This document shows positions 31,023-32,872 of a DNA stretch of 32,872 nt, in pieces (the first letter of the stretch is position 1; every line of letters begins with the position of its first letter). Below the pieces are notes generated by a model. That model worked only from the letters and a program-made list of their open reading frames with translations. It had not been told where the DNA came from and searched no databases. The stretch comes from Pedobacter borealis DSM 19626 (lineage in GTDB: Bacteria; Bacteroidota; Bacteroidia; Sphingobacteriales; Sphingobacteriaceae): assembly GCF_000708285.2 (NCBI RefSeq), contig NZ_JAUG01000056.1, positions 1 through 32,872 of the forward strand. The letters run 5' to 3'. The translations under genes and the position numbers were made by a program.

Positions 31023-32435
31023 TTATACTTTCATCGCTTTGCTTGGGCAGGCGAAATCGGTTCTTTTTAAACCAGTATTTTTAATTGCGCCGTAACCGCC
31101 TGCAACATCAATCACATTTTCTACTCCACGCGATTTTAAGATGGAAGCAGCAATCATCGATCGGTAGCCACCTGCACAGTGAATATAATAGGTAGATTTT
31201 GGATTAATCTCGCCAGTCCAGTCGTTAATAAAATCTAACGGACGGCTCAGCGTAAATTCCAGATGTTCTGATTCATACTCACCTGGTTTGCGTACATCAA
31301 GTGCTGTAATTTCACCGTTAAGACTAGCTGTTTCAAATGCCTCGGCTGAGATTGATTCAATCGTATCGATTTCCTTGCCAGCATCTGTCCATCTTTCGAA
31401 ACCACCATCCAAATAACCAATGGTACTATCGTATCCTACACGGGTTAAACGGGTAATGGTTTCTTCTTCTTTACCCTGATCGGTAATCAGTAAAATTGGT
31501 TGCTGTAAATCGGTAATCAAAGCACCAACCCAAGGTGCAAACTGTCCGTTAAGCCCTATATTGATCGAATTTGGAATAAAACCTTTTGCAAAAACCTGCG
31601 GATCGCGGGTATCGAGCATAATCGCCCCTGTTTGGTTTGCAGTGTCATCAAAAGCTTGCGGGGTTAAAGCGTTTAATCCTTTCTCGTAAACCTCATCAAT
31701 ACTTTCCACTCCACCTTTATTAATGGCCGCATTTTTAGCAAAATATTGTGGTGGTGGCAAAATGCCATCGGTTACTTCGGCAATAAACTGCTCTTTTGTT
31801 TCGGCTTTTAAAGCGTAATTTACTTGCTTTTGGTGCCCTAAAGTATCGAAAGTTTCTTTACTCATGCTTTTGCCACAGGCAGAACCTGCACCATGCGCCG
31901 GGTAAACAATTACATCATCAGCTAAGGGCTTTATTTTTTCATTTAACGAATCGTAAAGCATTCCCGCTAAATCTTCCATGGTTAAATGGCCCTTCTGCGC
32001 TAAATCAGGTCGACCAACATCGCCAATAAATAAGGTATCGCCACTAAAAATGCAGTGATCTTTCCCATTTTCATCTCTTAGCAGATAAGTAGTCGATTCT
32101 AAAGTATGCCCAGGAGTATGTAAAGCGGTAATGGTTACGTTTCCAATTTTAAACTGCTCGCCATCTTTAGCAATATGCGATTTAAACTCGGTTTTAGCGG
32201 TTGGGCCATAGATAATTTCGGCACCAGATTTCTCTGCCAGATCTACATGTCCGGAAACAAAATCGGCATGAAAATGCGTTTCAAAAATATATTTAATGGT
32301 GGCCCCTGCTTTTTCGGCTTTCTTTAAGTACGTTCCAACCTCTCTTAGCGGATCAATAATTGCAGCTTCGCCATTACTTTCGATGTAATAAGCGGCTTCT
32401 GCCAGGCAACCTGTATATATTTGTTCTATTTTCAT
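31023..32435 (-). CDS. Persulfide dioxygenase-sulfurtransferase fusion (MBL + two rhodanese domains, CstB/ETHE1-like)
   Basis: A 470-residue protein. The first domain (1-235) is an ETHE1-type metallo-beta-lactamase fold with an iron-binding set: THFHADF (H54, H56, D58), TPGH (H110), SGDT (D133) and YPAHG (H181). It is followed by two rhodanese domains. The first (about 265-355) lacks the active-site Cys, reading LLITDQGKEEE there. The second (about 365-460) keeps it in YYIHCAGGYRSM (C420). This order is that of CstB, which oxidises low-molecular-weight persulfides to thiosulfate. It should detoxify sulfide-derived persulfides in the cytosol. A YpdA-type thiol reductase next door supports a role in thiol/persulfide balance. 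Its distance from that gene (150 bases with a repeat) leaves cotranscription open. Confidence 0.92.
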   Translation of the reverse strand: MKIEQIYTGCLAEAAYYIESNGEAAIIDPLREVGTYLKKAEKAGATIKYIFETHFHADFVSGHVDLAEKSGAEIIYGPTAKTEFKSHIAKDGEQFKIGNVTITALHTPGHTLESTTYLLRDENGKDHCIFSGDTLFIGDVGRPDLAQKGHLTMEDLAGMLYDSLNEKIKPLADDVIVYPAHGAGSACGKSMSKETFDTLGHQKQVNYALKAETKEQFIAEVTDGILPPPQYFAKNAAINKGGVESIDEVYEKGLNALTPQAFDDTANQTGAIMLDTRDPQVFAKGFIPNSINIGLNGQFAPWVGALITDLQQPILLITDQGKEEETITRLTRVGYDSTIGYLDGGFERWTDAGKEIDTIESISAEAFETASLNGEITALDVRKPGEYESEHLEFTLSRPLDFINDWTGEINPKSTYYIHCAGGYRSMIAASILKSRGVENVIDVAGGYGAIKNTGLKRTDFACPSKAMKV

Positions 32436-32449
32436 GTTATTTACGCATC

Positions 32450-32510
32450 GTCACCCTGAATTTATTTCAGGGTCTTACTAGAAAGATACTGAAACAAGTT
32501 CAGCATGACG
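32450..32510. repeat. GTCACCCTGA-family double-hairpin repeat, copy 3
   Basis: GTCACCCTGAATTTATTTCA, then AGGGTCTT, a spacer, and CTGAAACAAGTTCAGCATGA-CG. The first hairpin is identical to that at 41-105. The following stretch to about 32700 has another short dyad (GTAGGTTTTTGAAACCTGC region) and no gene. Confidence 0.82.
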
Positions 32511-32711
32511 GATCTATTACTGCAAAAATAGCGCTAAATACTTATAACCGAAATGATGTCGGTCATAATTGCAGAAGTTTTACTTATTTCGGTACAGACC
32601 TTGTAGGTTTTTGAAACCTGCGAGGTTTAGTAGAAGCCTGGAACCGAAAACTGTAAATTGCTAGCTGTAAACTGATTTGGGCGTTACCCTAATCCCGATG
32701 AATCCTATCGT

Positions 32712-32872
32712 GTGGACACATTTCTGAATAATTTGTTTCTTTGTTGGATGCAAACACGAGGTTTTACGAGTTTATCCGATTCAAGGTTAATTAGCAGGGG
32801 TAATAAGAATCTGGATATACTTTTCAGGAACAGTGTCCAGAGTATACGCCAGTTAAGCAAAGATGAGGCTGA
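32712..32872 (+). CDS. Possible partial gene running off the right end
   Basis: An open frame continues to the window edge with no stop: GTG at 32712 (VDTFLNNLFLCW) or ATG at 32748 (MQTRGFTSLSDSRLISRGNK...). The later part looks helical and charged (NSVQSIRQLSKDEA). I do not recognise it. At about 53 codons it could be chance, and no good promoter or ribosome site is seen. Confidence 0.3.
   Translation, partial: MDTFLNNLFLCWMQTRGFTSLSDSRLISRGNKNLDILFRNSVQSIRQLSKDEA

Overview
The window looks like chromosomal DNA of a Bacteroidetes bacterium, most likely a Pedobacter-type member of the Sphingobacteriaceae. The reasons are low-GC coding sequence, many promoters of the Bacteroidetes form TTTG-N19/20-TAnnTTTG (clear copies before sahH, the M23/bactofilin pair and hicA), TlpA-type and lipobox exported proteins, and several families of palindromic intergenic repeats. 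I see no rRNA, tRNA or CRISPR.

Layout. 1-1800: repeats and the body of a dead IS1182/IS5-type transposase (minus strand). 1829-5645: a GtrA / ArnT-type glycosyltransferase pair, divergent from pdxJ and a DMT permease. 5761-9280: a lipoprotein and a large TlpA-type thioredoxin protein. 9401-10249: a glycosyltransferase-like gene broken by one in-frame TGA. 10588-13464: gcvP. 13859-15331: two small genes and a secreted YceI protein. 15385-15842: a repeat, the N-terminal 51 codons of the same transposase, and a 40-codon membrane micro-gene. 15903-20639: a NodB-like deacetylase, a DUF6370-like protein, a secreted hydrolase, sahH and a membrane-anchored hypothetical protein. 20745-21436: a HicAB toxin-antitoxin pair with an operator-like array. 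21834-23544: a CBS-pair protein, a bactofilin and an M23 endopeptidase. 24148-27838: an M28 peptidase, a TerC protein and a polyprenyl diphosphate synthase. 28133-32435: a hydrolase, a small membrane protein with cytochrome-oxidase-like motifs, a YpdA-type reductase and a persulfide dioxygenase-rhodanese fusion. A possible partial gene runs off the right end.

Most genes are housekeeping or envelope functions. One-carbon/methyl metabolism is represented by gcvP, sahH and pdxJ (gcvP itself needs the PLP that PdxJ helps make). Envelope shape is represented by bactofilin plus M23. Low-molecular-weight thiol and persulfide handling is represented by the YpdA-type protein next to a CstB-like enzyme.

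The most interesting observation is structural. The transposase body (354-1640, minus) and the N-terminal transposase fragment (15541-15693, plus) are complementary halves of one gene. Both stop matching at the same Ile codon inside a GATC, in the same reading frame, in opposite orientations 14 kb apart. That is what a 14-kb inversion with one breakpoint inside an IS would leave, or a GATC ligation/assembly artefact. I did not find a convincing new defence or biosynthetic system.
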